Of a stretch of DNA of 64,000 bases, positions 28,701 to 42,713 are shown one piece after another. Each line of letters starts with the position of its first letter. The first letter of the stretch is position 1. The DNA comes from CALODL01 sp942492115 (GTDB taxonomy: Bacteria > Planctomycetota > Phycisphaerae > UBA1845 > CAIVHJ01). The notes under the pieces are model-generated. The model did no database searches. It saw only the letters and a list, made by a program, of their open reading frames with translations, and was not told the DNA's origin. The stretch is taken from positions 15,275-79,274 of the forward strand of contig CALODL010000037.1 of the NCBI GenBank assembly GCA_942492115.1, in the 5' to 3' direction. The translations under genes were made by a program, and so were the position numbers.

Positions 28701-30441
28701 CCTCGTTCTTGGTGGCGGACAACCCATGGCCATGAACCTGGACGATATCCCTGCAGGCAACACGGAAAACTGCGTGATCGGCGGTGCGGGAGGCTGTCTC
28801 GAAACGTTGGCAGGCCCGTTTTACGGCTTTGACAACTTCGGTGATTTGGGCGGGTTCTTTGATGATAACGTTACAGTGGACTCTCCGTCTCATCCTCTCG
28901 CCTATCGGCGCACACTGGCCAATCCGCTTCGAGCAGCAGGTGCTGGAGAACGTTGCGTGCCCGCCGACACGGCGACCGAGGGCGAAAAACTCCGTGGTGA
29001 GTTCGGCCTGGCCAATGTCGGCTGCACCAACTGTGGCCGTGTTCTGACCAACCTGTCCACGATTGTGGACGCCACTGCGCCGGCAGTGTTCACGCCGGGG
29101 CTGTTGTCGACCGGCTACTACCCGGGGACTCCGGGACCTCCGCATGGAGCCCGTCTCCTGGGTCAGCGTGTTGGCGATCGCTTCGGCGCCGCCATCTCCC
29201 GTAGCCAGGGGACTGACGATCGCGTGTTCATGGGCGCACCCATGCGGGACGTTGATGACCGCGAAGCAGCAGGTCTCGTGTACCAGTTCCGCATGGAGAG
29301 CATGTGGGATTCGCGCGGAACCCTTGCCTACCTCAATGACGATGATGTCCCCAAGCCACACCAGTACATCATCAAAGAAGTGGGTTCTTCGAGGCCAGAC
29401 AGCAACGAAGGTCGGGTGAGACTTGCGCTGCGAGATGCGATCGAGTATTCGGGTGCAGATAGCGGTGATCGTCTTGGTTCAGCCATTATCGGTATTCCTG
29501 ATTTCAACGGCGACGCCCGCGATGACATCCTCATGGGCGCGTCCGGTGCCGATGGGGCCCTCGACGATCGTCCGGATTCCGGAGCGGTCTATGCCATCTA
29601 TCGGATTCCCGTGCCGATCGAAGCGTCAGTCAGCCTCGACAAGATCGAGCTGGGCCCGTCTGATCCGAACAGGCTCAACGGCATGCTCATCAATGGCGAC
29701 TACAACGACACTGATGGCGGAGACGCAATCGGTGAAGTGCTCGCGGGCGTTTGTGACTTGAACGACGACGGGCGTGGGGATTTCGTCATTGGCAGTCCGT
29801 TGCATGGTCCCACGAACGCTGGTGAAGTCGTCGTCGTCTTCGGCGGCGAAAACCTGCCAAGCCCCGAGAACGGGTTCAGCATCCAGGATGTGGTCGATCG
29901 CGGACGGGCCATACGGATCCAGGGCCTGGCTGCAGGTGATCAAGCCGGGTTCAATGTCGCTTGCGGAGGCGACTTCGACGGCGACGGGGTCGACGATCTG
30001 GTGTTGTCGGCGCCGTTTGCGACACCCATGTACGACAGTAATGGGGACGATGTGCCGGATTCACCGGGGCTCGACCTCGATCGCGATGGCCTCAATGACG
30101 GCATCATCCCGGATGCCACTGAGGCTGGAATCATCTATGTCATCACCAACGTCGGAGCACAGACTGGCACCATCAATCTCGATGAGATGGGCGCATTGCT
30201 CCAAGGCCACATCATCGTTGGCGCTCAGGCCGGCTACCAGCTTGGCGGCGGTTTCGATCCCAAACGCCAGGTCCCGTCGCGCGGTCTGGCTTATGGTGGT
30301 GACATCAACGGGGACGGTAAGGATGACCTGCTGGTCGGCTCGATTCTGGCGGACCCGTCTGGCAAGACCAACGCGGGCGAGGCCTACCTCATCTTTGGTT
30401 TCGATGCCGTCGAGGCGGAAGACATGCTTGCGGGCAACTAG
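25792..30441 (+). CDS. Giant surface lipoprotein with calcium-type aspartate repeats and FG-GAP propeller
   Basis: 1549 residues. The signal peptide MITKIVRHRFVLGIVAGTLL ends in a lipobox VGAC, so Cys is probably lipidated. Residues about 40-480 look like repeated Ig-like/bacterial cadherin-type beta domains (each with SP..DR..  and a VxLxYT-type strand). Around 620-720 there is a dense calcium-binding stretch (DADGDGRLDLVDEDLDGDG, DNGDGVID) like thrombospondin type 3 repeats. The last 450 residues carry at least five FG-GAP blades (DFNGDARDDILMGA, DLNDDGRGDFVIGS, DFDGDGVDDLVLSA, DINGDGKDDLLVGS), forming an integrin-like propeller. Probably anchored to the outer membrane and calcium-stabilised; ligand unknown. 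The start follows GGGGGAG. Transcribed from its own promoter. Confidence 0.88.
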   Translation: MITKIVRHRFVLGIVAGTLLFVGACNNQGPGEGPSSPDAPQIALISPTQDRNIASGTPISITYTLLGDELTSAVAFLDVDEDPSNNNEIVFATDLEAGNNLQVLLTTTSLELGSYTFGVQATNSAGTTVVYARDRNSVAVMLTMNGAPVPGISSPASDREVLAIQTVDLLFNCNDPENEVSWATFYDRNQIVDGNEVFIPNGAGTGNSPIGSANQQVTWAPIGVPQGTYFVGLTCIDTAESAVTTYSNARISVVSEITIPSATITAPSTDRVVTLDDEVVVQFSISDPSSTEARVNVYVDTNDRFEFDTTEVVLAQGLPASTTSFTIDSSIVAALPEDTYFVVVTVEQNNQRSVSYAGGRLRIVGTGALSVTSPPKGVVTAIRPGTDVQVIWLTNLSVGEGVIDLATFNADADGQPTTPLVPDPLENAKDLPVAPNSFSMDTSSLEGGSYVVEVTQTRVDADGQQTGETARDVSGVIRVTTQPNIFWVGAIEVPDGEENPPGHVDGIVFEGVNFEDNAGSSFQALGELPIGQGIETAFLVGAQYAKPLLANPNGIGAGQAYLMYNDLPLINQRYSLNAVGARDTPEDVDGDGLLGLQISGIAFDPASEEVLSPGNTPSLDILSEDADGDGRLDLVDEDLDGDGVLDAIEDVDQDGHLDFVEDGWVGVDDNGDGVIDNASARCYVAQYENGALETAINEDRDFDGKLDEQGDATWGLSSIGLVPDVDGDGVPELAFGFQFTDSMTADFRRTLLGVFEVPGFGELSQENHFERGGFVIVPSSDESTILDPFAPGASFEGRVLELDRVGQFFSTEQEPDNGPPDDVTGIQPPNSQLTRAATNGHDVVPFGRSILGGDPGQSLVCPTGTVQVLFFNNISLGNQARARWRIFETVDDGPDQEIEAAFTIEAAPGAIAARCVAVADGQSLRFVPIEVQIVNDSNQVVGGAIDQREVIAGLPAGGQIVAGVVGSLGDLVLGGGQPMAMNLDDIPAGNTENCVIGGAGGCLETLAGPFYGFDNFGDLGGFFDDNVTVDSPSHPLAYRRTLANPLRAAGAGERCVPADTATEGEKLRGEFGLANVGCTNCGRVLTNLSTIVDATAPAVFTPGLLSTGYYPGTPGPPHGARLLGQRVGDRFGAAISRSQGTDDRVFMGAPMRDVDDREAAGLVYQFRMESMWDSRGTLAYLNDDDVPKPHQYIIKEVGSSRPDSNEGRVRLALRDAIEYSGADSGDRLGSAIIGIPDFNGDARDDILMGASGADGALDDRPDSGAVYAIYRIPVPIEASVSLDKIELGPSDPNRLNGMLINGDYNDTDGGDAIGEVLAGVCDLNDDGRGDFVIGSPLHGPTNAGEVVVVFGGENLPSPENGFSIQDVVDRGRAIRIQGLAAGDQAGFNVACGGDFDGDGVDDLVLSAPFATPMYDSNGDDVPDSPGLDLDRDGLNDGIIPDATEAGIIYVITNVGAQTGTINLDEMGALLQGHIIVGAQAGYQLGGGFDPKRQVPSRGLAYGGDINGDGKDDLLVGSILADPSGKTNAGEAYLIFGFDAVEAEDMLAGN

Positions 30442-30505
30442 CAGTCACTGATTACGGCGGTCGTTCTTTCCGGATGTCCAGCCGAAACTGTTGATACTCA
30501 AGATC

Positions 30506-30562
30506 ATGACGGAGCGGCGCCGAGTGCGTCGCTCTGTCATTTCATGCGCTGGCGCCTATAAT
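30506..30562 (+). promoter_or_regulatory. Hairpin overlapping the secA promoter
   Basis: A bulged inverted repeat (ATGACGGAGCG at 30506 pairing with CGCTCTGTCAT ending 30540) closes the gap after the lipoprotein gene and may terminate it. The same right arm supplies a candidate -35 CTGTCA (30534-30539), followed by a 17-base spacer and a perfect TATAAT (30557-30562) for secA. The other bases between 30442 and 30641 show nothing. Confidence 0.5.
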
Positions 30563-30641
30563 GACCGCGTTCATTCTCTGAAGCTGCCAACCTCCACGGG
30601 CCAGGGCGGGCCCGGGGGAGTGGTGTGTGTGAGGTACCCAC

Positions 30642-34580
<3,939 letters not shown>

Positions 34581-34780
34581 TTCTCTGGCGGGGGCCAGGC
34601 TCCCGGCCTGTCAGCGTAGGACCGTCGCGCGATTCTGGTCAGGATGCCGGAGTTGGCACGCGACGTGCTCACTGGTACTGTGGTCGTGAGGGCTGGAGCC
34701 GGTGACACCGGGCCGCGAATTCTCACGCTCGGGTGCGGAGAATGGCCCGCGGTGAGCCGTGGGCATGAAAGGAGCTTTCT

Positions 34781-34981
34781 GTGGACAGTGAACGCAAACG
34801 CTTTCTGGGCAAATTGGATCGCGACAAGCAACGCAAGTCGCAGCTGCCTGGTGAGGACGAGACACCGCTGCCGGATCCCGTGGAACCCATTCATTCTGAC
34901 GAAGGCCCCGGGCGCAACGATCCGTGTCCGTGCGGTTCGGGCAAGAAGTACAAGAAATGTTGCGCGCTGAACGAATCGTGA
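34781..34981 (+). CDS. Small SEC-C zinc-motif protein
   Basis: 66 residues: a charged N-terminus (MDSERKRFLGKLDRDKQRK), an acidic proline linker and the C-terminal RNDPCPCGSGKKYKKCC, almost identical to the tail of the adjacent SecA. In SecA this zinc-binding tail contacts SecB and ribosomes or lipids. A free copy right behind secA suggests a duplication of the SecA tail now acting as an adaptor or competitor; that is inference. The GTG start has AAGGAG eight bases upstream. Lies 200 bases after the secA stop, in a gap with no clear terminator, so it may be co-transcribed. Confidence 0.8.
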   Translation: MDSERKRFLGKLDRDKQRKSQLPGEDETPLPDPVEPIHSDEGPGRNDPCPCGSGKKYKKCCALNES

Positions 34982-35078
34982 GTCGCCGTGTCGAGGATTG
35001 ATGGCGGTGTCATGGGGCAGAGTTCGCACCCTCCTGCCCGTCGTTCCAGGTGACGGCCGTCCTCGCGCAGATGTTCCG

Positions 35079-36365
35079 ATGTTGATGAACTGGCTGTCCA
35101 ATCTCGCTTACGGCATCGCAGCGATCATCTATCTGCCCGTGCTGACCTATCAGATGATCGTCCAGCGCAAAAATCGCCACGGTTGGGGGCAACGTCTGGG
35201 CCACATCGCTCCTCGGAACGGTGATCGGCCATGTGTATGGGTACACGCTGTCTCGCTCGGCGAAGTCAACGCCACGCGCACCCTGATCGCCGCCCTCCGC
35301 GGAACGCGCGGTGACATCGATATTGTTGTGTCTACGACCACCGATACCGGTCATGCCCGCGCCCACCAGCTGTATCCTGACCTCCATGTGTTTCGGTTTC
35401 CACTCGATTTCAGTTGGGTCATCCGTCGGGTTCTCACGCGCATCCGGCCCAACGTCATTGTGCTGATGGAACTCGAGTTGTGGTACAACCTGGTCACGTT
35501 GGCGGCCCGACAGCGCATCGCGGTGTGCATCGCCAATGGCCGCTTTACCGAACGCAGCAGCCGACGCCTCGGGCATCTTGGCTTTCTCGTGCGCCCCATG
35601 TTTGCCGCCCTCGAATGGGTTGGTGCTCAAAACGACGCTATCGCGGAGCGTTTTGAGCGCCACGGTGTACCCCGTGACCACATTGAAGTTGTTGGCTCGA
35701 TGAAGTGGGACACGGCGGCTATTCAGAGCCATATCGACGGTGCAGACGAATTGCGCCACAGCCTCGGATTGAACGGCGCGCGCGGCCTCGTGGTCATGGG
35801 GAGCAGTGGACCAGGCGAGGAGGCTTTGATGTTGGATGCCTGGCTTGCCCGTTGTGCGGAGATGGCGGACCTGGTCGTGGTTCCGCGCAAACCGGAACGA
35901 TTCAATGATGTTGCAGCTCTGATCGAGCGTCGAGGTGTGCAATGCATTCGGCGGTCTGCAGTGCAAGCGGGGCGATCGCCCATGAATGATGGTCGTGCAC
36001 GGGTCTATCTCGGCGACACAATGGGGGAGTTGCGTAAGTTCTATAGTCTTGCAGACGTGATCATCATCGGACGCACCTTCGTGCCACTTGGTGGATCGGA
36101 TCCAATGGAGGCGGCCGCGCTCGGGAAGCCAATCATCGTGGGGCCGCATACGGAGAATTTTGCTGATCCTGTTGCGCGGTTGGTCGACGGCGGTGCGCTG
36201 CGGGTCACGCAGTCGGTTGCTGCAGCCGTCGAAGTCGCTGCTGAGTGGTTGGCCGACGCGCCATTGCGCGGCAGTATGGGCATCGAGGGCCAGACGGTTG
36301 TTCGTGAAAACCAGGGTGCTACAGAGTGCACCGTTCAGCGAATCGCACGAATTGTCCCGCAGTAG
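35079..36365 (+). CDS. waaA: 3-deoxy-D-manno-octulosonic acid (Kdo) transferase
   Basis: 428 residues. An N-terminal membrane anchor (LAYGIAAIIYLPVLTYQM), then the GT-30 N-domain (VWVHAVSLGEVNATRTLI with catalytic Glu, VVSTTTDTGHARA, RFPLDFSWVIRRVL) and the GT-B C-domain (LGDTMGELRKFYSLADV, GGSDPMEAAALGKPIIVGP). It adds Kdo to lipid A precursors at the inner-membrane face, which is evidence for a lipopolysaccharide outer membrane. ATG 35079 is preferred by family length (E. coli 425); in-frame starts at 34998 and 35001 are possible. No other LPS gene is adjacent. Confidence 0.93.
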   Translation: MLMNWLSNLAYGIAAIIYLPVLTYQMIVQRKNRHGWGQRLGHIAPRNGDRPCVWVHAVSLGEVNATRTLIAALRGTRGDIDIVVSTTTDTGHARAHQLYPDLHVFRFPLDFSWVIRRVLTRIRPNVIVLMELELWYNLVTLAARQRIAVCIANGRFTERSSRRLGHLGFLVRPMFAALEWVGAQNDAIAERFERHGVPRDHIEVVGSMKWDTAAIQSHIDGADELRHSLGLNGARGLVVMGSSGPGEEALMLDAWLARCAEMADLVVVPRKPERFNDVAALIERRGVQCIRRSAVQAGRSPMNDGRARVYLGDTMGELRKFYSLADVIIIGRTFVPLGGSDPMEAAALGKPIIVGPHTENFADPVARLVDGGALRVTQSVAAAVEVAAEWLADAPLRGSMGIEGQTVVRENQGATECTVQRIARIVPQ

Positions 36366-36416
36366 CGAATCGCACGGTATGGCGCAAGTGGCTTGACGTG
36401 AACGAAAGGAACAGAC

Positions 36417-38372
<1,956 letters not shown>

Positions 38373-38558
38373 GTGCAGTGTCCGAAAGCGCCCGGCGGTC
38401 CATTTGTTCGCGAGGTGATGAGCTGGGTTATCACAGGAAGGAGCGGGTTCTTGAACATGGGGGAGATGCCGCATATGCGGACGTTGAGAGTACTTTTCCG
38501 CGGATGAACCTTGCATAACTGACAGTGGGGCCGTACCTTATGGGCCTCTCTCTCCCTC

Positions 38559-38603
38559 CCAGGCTCGGGTTGCTCTTGAGGGCAGCCCCTGCCTGGTTTT
38601 TTT
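38559..38603 (+). terminator. Intrinsic terminator after acs
   Basis: Outer stem CCAGGC / GCCTGG enclosing an inner GGGTTGC / GCAGCCC pairing, followed by seven T (38596 onwards). The 280-base gap 38373-38653 holds nothing else recognisable; a second T-rich stretch near 38645 has no good stem. Confidence 0.75.
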
Positions 38604-38653
38604 ATTTACACACGTTAGAACCCTCTCAGTCGAGCCTGTTCCTGGTTTTTTAC

Positions 38654-40318
38654 TCACACCCTGTCGGGTGCCGGGGCGTGCTGCGGCCACATGGCGGCGA
38701 CGGGCATACGTCGTCCGATGCCGAACGCACGGGACGTGACGCGCAATCCAGGGGCGGCCTGGCGGCGTTTGTACTCATTGAGGTCGACTCGACGAACGAC
38801 ATCCGACACCACGTCATGCAGGTGACCACTGGCAACGATGGTCGCGACATCCTGATGGAGTTCAACGTAACGGTGCAGGATATCGTCGAGGACGTTGTAC
38901 GGCGGCAGGCTGTCCTGGTCAGTTTGCCCCGGCCGCAGCTCCGCTGACGGAGGTTTGGTGATGGTGTTGATCGGAATCGGAAACTCGCTGCCCTGGTTGA
39001 TGTGCCGGGCGAGGGCGTAGACCTGCGTCTTGGCCACGTCACTGATGACGGACAGTCCGCCACACATGTCCCCATACAGCGTGCAGTAGCCCACCGCGAG
39101 TTCACTCTTGTTTCCAGTTGTCAGGAGCAGCCAGCCGAATTCGTTGGACAGGGACATGAGTATCTGGCCCCGCGCCCGGGCCTGCATGTTTTCCGCTGCG
39201 ACACCGGGCATACGCCCATCAAAGGCGGCGGCAAGTGTGTCCTCGGTGGCGCTGTGCAAGCCCGTGATCGGAATCACCCGGAATTCGATGCCCAGTGATT
39301 CTGCCAGTTGACCGGCGTCCTCAATACTGTGTTCGCTCGAATAGCGGCTGGGCATGGCGACGCCGTGCACCGCATCGGCGCCGAGGGCTTCAACGGCCAA
39401 CGCGGCGGTGACTGCGGAATCAATTCCTCCGGACAACCCGACCAGCACCTCGGAGAAACCACACTTGCGGACATAGTCCCGCGTGCCGACGACCAGTGCC
39501 CGACGGAGGCTGTCGATGTCCTCCGGGTAAGCCTGGACCAGATTTCCGGGAGCGTCCGTGTCGACGATCAACATGTCTTCTTCGAAGGCCGCGGCTTGTC
39601 CGCACAAACGTCCACGCCCGTCGATGAACATGCTTCCACCGTCGAACAATAATTCGTCGTTGCCACCTACCTGATTCACGCACGCGATCGGGACGCCGTG
39701 TCGCCGGGCTGCGGCAGTGAACAATGCGTGGCGTTCGGCTTGCTTGCCCAGGCAGAAGGGGGATGCAGAGAGGTTGATCAATAACTCCGCGCCCTGGCGA
39801 ACGAGGTCGGCGGCCGGATTGAAGCGATACATCGTGGCCTGGTCGTACCACAGGTCTTCACAAACACAGATTCCCAACTTCAGAGGGCGCCCGTTTTGCG
39901 GGGACCACGTCACCGGTGTCGTCGTGGCGCCGGTCTGAAAGTACCTGCGTTCGTCAAAAACGTCGTAGTTTGGTAGCAGGCACTTATGATGTCGCGAATG
40001 AACCTGCCCATCTGCGCAAAACGCCGCCGTGTTGAACAAAGGCAGGCCGCCGCCGGAATCGTTGCGCGTCACGCAGCCAACGACCAGAGCGATATCGACT
40101 GCGGCGTGCGCGAGACGGGCAACTGCGTGGTCGTTGCCGGCGATGAAGCCCTCGCGTAACAGCAGGTCCCGCGGAGGATAGCCCGTCGTCGCCAGTTCCG
40201 GGAACATGGCAAGGTCGGCATCGGCAAGCTGCGCCCGCTCCAACTGATCGAGCATCAGGTCCACGTTGCCATCGAAATCACCAATGGTCGGATTGATTTG
40301 AATCAGAGCGATCTTCAT
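38654..40318 (-). CDS. nadE: Glutamine-dependent NAD+ synthetase
   Basis: 554 residues in two domains. The N-terminal nitrilase-type glutaminase has the Glu-Lys-Cys triad in MFPELATTGYPPRDLL (E41), the KCLLPNYDVFDE segment and LGICVCEDLWY. The C-terminal synthetase has the PP-loop GLSGGIDSAVTAALAVEALG and TGNKSELAVGYCTLYGDMCGG. It amidates deamido-NAD+ using glutamine. Start 40318 gives MKIALIQINPTIGD, the standard beginning; the longer open frame to 40447 is rejected. Divergent from the P-type ATPase-like gene. Confidence 0.95.
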   Translation of the reverse strand: MKIALIQINPTIGDFDGNVDLMLDQLERAQLADADLAMFPELATTGYPPRDLLLREGFIAGNDHAVARLAHAAVDIALVVGCVTRNDSGGGLPLFNTAAFCADGQVHSRHHKCLLPNYDVFDERRYFQTGATTTPVTWSPQNGRPLKLGICVCEDLWYDQATMYRFNPAADLVRQGAELLINLSASPFCLGKQAERHALFTAAARRHGVPIACVNQVGGNDELLFDGGSMFIDGRGRLCGQAAAFEEDMLIVDTDAPGNLVQAYPEDIDSLRRALVVGTRDYVRKCGFSEVLVGLSGGIDSAVTAALAVEALGADAVHGVAMPSRYSSEHSIEDAGQLAESLGIEFRVIPITGLHSATEDTLAAAFDGRMPGVAAENMQARARGQILMSLSNEFGWLLLTTGNKSELAVGYCTLYGDMCGGLSVISDVAKTQVYALARHINQGSEFPIPINTITKPPSAELRPGQTDQDSLPPYNVLDDILHRYVELHQDVATIVASGHLHDVVSDVVRRVDLNEYKRRQAAPGLRVTSRAFGIGRRMPVAAMWPQHAPAPDRV

Positions 40319-40449
40319 CAACACGATTGTAGCGGAAGAAGCCGTGTGTCTGCGAGGTATAGGCTCATGAATGAGGGTACCGGGATGGCGTGCCCGTGGG
40401 CGGGCTGCCACCCGGTCTGTGGTGTACAATCCCGTCGGTGGCACCATTG

Positions 40450-42003
40450 ATGTGGATGCGAATTGAAGGCATGACCGGCAGTGGCTGTGCTGAGCGGGTC
40501 GAGGCCATTCTCTGCGCCGTGCCTGGCGTTGTGGGCGTGGACGTTTGTACGACCTCCGCGGTGGCGCGGATCAGCGTGTCGGAATCCACCTCGTTCGAGT
40601 TGCTTGCGCAGAGCCTCAGGACGGGCGGTTATTCGGCGCTCCGCTTGCGACGAATCACGCCGGCGTCGGTCATCGACATTGATGACTCGATCTGGCAGCG
40701 GCGCGAGCGTGAGGGACGCCAGGCGGTAATCCAGGCCGTGTTCATGTGGGGGTTGCCGATTGTCTGCCTCGAGTGGGCTGGCCCACATCTGGCCTCATCG
40801 GGGCCCGGCAGTACCGTGTGGTGGCGAGCCCTGCAGGCTGTCCTGTGTGCCCTGGCACTGTACTCTCCGGCTGGCGGACCGATTGTGGCCTGTGGCATCC
40901 GCGGGTTGTGGTTCCATCGAGTCAACGCGGATGTGTTGCTGTTCATCGCAATCGTGCTGGCGTACGTCACGAGCGTGGCGGCGATCTTCGTCGACTCATG
41001 GAACGCCTTCAATTTCGTGTTCATTGCCGTGGCGCTGGCTGCGGTCAATGTTGGACGATGGATCGAGACCGTGCTGCTGCGCAGAGCACACGACGGCAGC
41101 GCCACAACCTCCGGCGTGCTCGACGATGAGCGACTCATTGCCCTGGTTCATCGAGCACAAGCGCGGCGATCGGAGCTCGAAGTCCGCGGTGAGCGGATGG
41201 CCAATGTGCTCGCGCTCGTCGCCCTGGCCATGGCCGGTTGCGTCACGGTGGGCTGGGGACTGGGCGCCGGACGCTGGACCCATGGATTGGGTTGCGCGCT
41301 GGCCATACTCGCAGTGGCCAGTCCCACAGCGTTGAACACGGCCGCTCCGGTACTGTTCGCCGCGCTGCGCGACGCCGCTTTCGACGGAGTGATATGTGCG
41401 AGCAGCGCGTGCATCATACGCCTGGCACGTATCGAAGCCGTGGTCTTCTTGCGCGAGACCGTGCCGCCAGCATACCCGGGTATCGCACGGCATGCCGATG
41501 GCGCAGCACGTGGCTTTGCCCACTCGGGTGTGCGTTGCACCATGGTGGTCGATCAGGTCGACGACAACGTTCGCGCCGCCGCCCGTCATTCGGGGTTCGT
41601 CGATGTCGTTGCCCATTCCACCGTAGAGCGACACATGAATGGGCTCGGGTCCGCGTGTGCCGAAGTGGCCAGCCTCGGGCACGGTCCCGCTGAATTGCAC
41701 AACGGGCTACGCCTGGGCGTGATGTCAGTGGAGACGGTGGACGCCGATGCGTGTGATGTTGGAGTCGTTGATGGCGATCTGAGCCACCTGCCTGACGCCC
41801 GGCACATCGCCTGTCGCGCTCTGGCAACGGTTCGCACGAACCTGAGCTGGGCGTGGTGCTACAACGTGGTGGCTGTTTTTCTGGCTGCGATCGGCGTTGT
41901 TACACCGTGGTTGGCGCCCGTGCTCATGATGCTGTGTGGCGTAGGCCAGGTTGCCAACACAGCACAGCGGCCGCGGCGCTTCTCAGATGGCGCGGAGGTC
42001 TGA
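40450..42003 (+). CDS. Catalytically dead P1B-type (copper) ATPase homologue
   Basis: 517 residues, intact frame. An HMA-like N-terminus (RIEGMTGSGCAERVEAIL) has only one of the two metal cysteines. Several transmembrane helices follow. The CPx position reads VASPTALNTAAP (near 288-298, SPT for CPC); the DKTGT position reads AVVFLRETVPP (near 330); the nucleotide-binding domain is missing; the TGDN position reads VVDQVDDN; and GDGxND reads GHGPAELH. The final helices (VRTNLSWAWCYNVVAVFLAA) match the end of CopA-type pumps. It therefore cannot form the aspartyl-phosphate and should not pump by the known mechanism. Because the frame, the helices and the P-domain outline are kept, a chaperone, sensor or assembly role is possible. 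Start uncertain (GTG 40390, ATG 40450 or 40456). Confidence 0.8.
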   Translation: MWMRIEGMTGSGCAERVEAILCAVPGVVGVDVCTTSAVARISVSESTSFELLAQSLRTGGYSALRLRRITPASVIDIDDSIWQRREREGRQAVIQAVFMWGLPIVCLEWAGPHLASSGPGSTVWWRALQAVLCALALYSPAGGPIVACGIRGLWFHRVNADVLLFIAIVLAYVTSVAAIFVDSWNAFNFVFIAVALAAVNVGRWIETVLLRRAHDGSATTSGVLDDERLIALVHRAQARRSELEVRGERMANVLALVALAMAGCVTVGWGLGAGRWTHGLGCALAILAVASPTALNTAAPVLFAALRDAAFDGVICASSACIIRLARIEAVVFLRETVPPAYPGIARHADGAARGFAHSGVRCTMVVDQVDDNVRAAARHSGFVDVVAHSTVERHMNGLGSACAEVASLGHGPAELHNGLRLGVMSVETVDADACDVGVVDGDLSHLPDARHIACRALATVRTNLSWAWCYNVVAVFLAAIGVVTPWLAPVLMMLCGVGQVANTAQRPRRFSDGAEV

Positions 42004-42456
42004 TTCGTTGAGGACGTCGAAATCGTTCTCGATGAGGGCCCGGTGGGCCTGCTCGACGGCATCGGCCTGCAATGCCATGCAGGCCCGGCCCTTGGGCCGA
42101 GCGAAGAGTGGGTAGGCATACATGATATTGATTTCGGCGCGGAGCAGACTGGCCCAGATCGCCAGCAGGCCCCGGCGGCCGGGGGGAACCGAAACGGTCA
42201 GGATTTCGGTCTCGCACACCGGGAAGCGGGATCGCGAAATCAGATCATAGCCCTGATCCGGATCGTCCAGGATCATGCGGATGATCGCGCAGTCCACCGA
42301 ATACACCATGGAAATGCCCAGAATGTGAATGTCGGTGGTTTCGAAGATGCGGGTCAGCCGAACGAGCTGTCCAACGCGGTCTTCGAGGAACACCGAAAAC
42401 TGCCTAACTGTCGGTGTGCCATGTGCTTCAGCGGTCTCGAATGGGCTAATATCCAT
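41983..42456 (-). CDS. Tandem ACT-domain protein
   Basis: 157 residues with two ACT-like units: VRQFSVFLEDRVGQLVRLTRIFETTDIHILGIS-type (seen as FLEDRVGQLVRL at 22-33) and, after a loop, LLAIWASLLRAEINIMYAYP (near 99-118), with the Gly/Asp turns typical of amino-acid-binding regulatory domains. There is no catalytic domain, so it resembles stand-alone ACT regulators related to IlvH; binding partner and ligand unknown. Its 3' end overlaps the convergent P-type ATPase-like gene by 21 bases. Confidence 0.8.
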   Translation of the reverse strand: MDISPFETAEAHGTPTVRQFSVFLEDRVGQLVRLTRIFETTDIHILGISMVYSVDCAIIRMILDDPDQGYDLISRSRFPVCETEILTVSVPPGRRGLLAIWASLLRAEINIMYAYPLFARPKGRACMALQADAVEQAHRALIENDFDVLNESDLRAI

Positions 42457-42713
42457 GGCGGTGAGTTTACAAAGTTATAACCACGGATGACAGATTTTTG
42501 TTGGGTAACTCGTGCTTTTGGCGCCATTTGTCAGCCTGGCACCGCGCTTCGCTGTCATCCTGGCAGCGCAGCGCCCGTCGCCCGATCACGCGAATTGATA
42601 TAACTGACTGCTTGTTAGTGACTTAGGGTGTAGGTTGTCGTTTTCTCACGGTGGCACGGGCCTTGCTCTGTGCGGGGTGTACCCGTGTATCCATCGAAGA
42701 GAGGAGATAAATC

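Noticed and set aside
42457..42713. CIRCE element upstream of dnaK
   Set aside because: No TTAGCACTC / GAGTGCTAA pair or close variant is seen.
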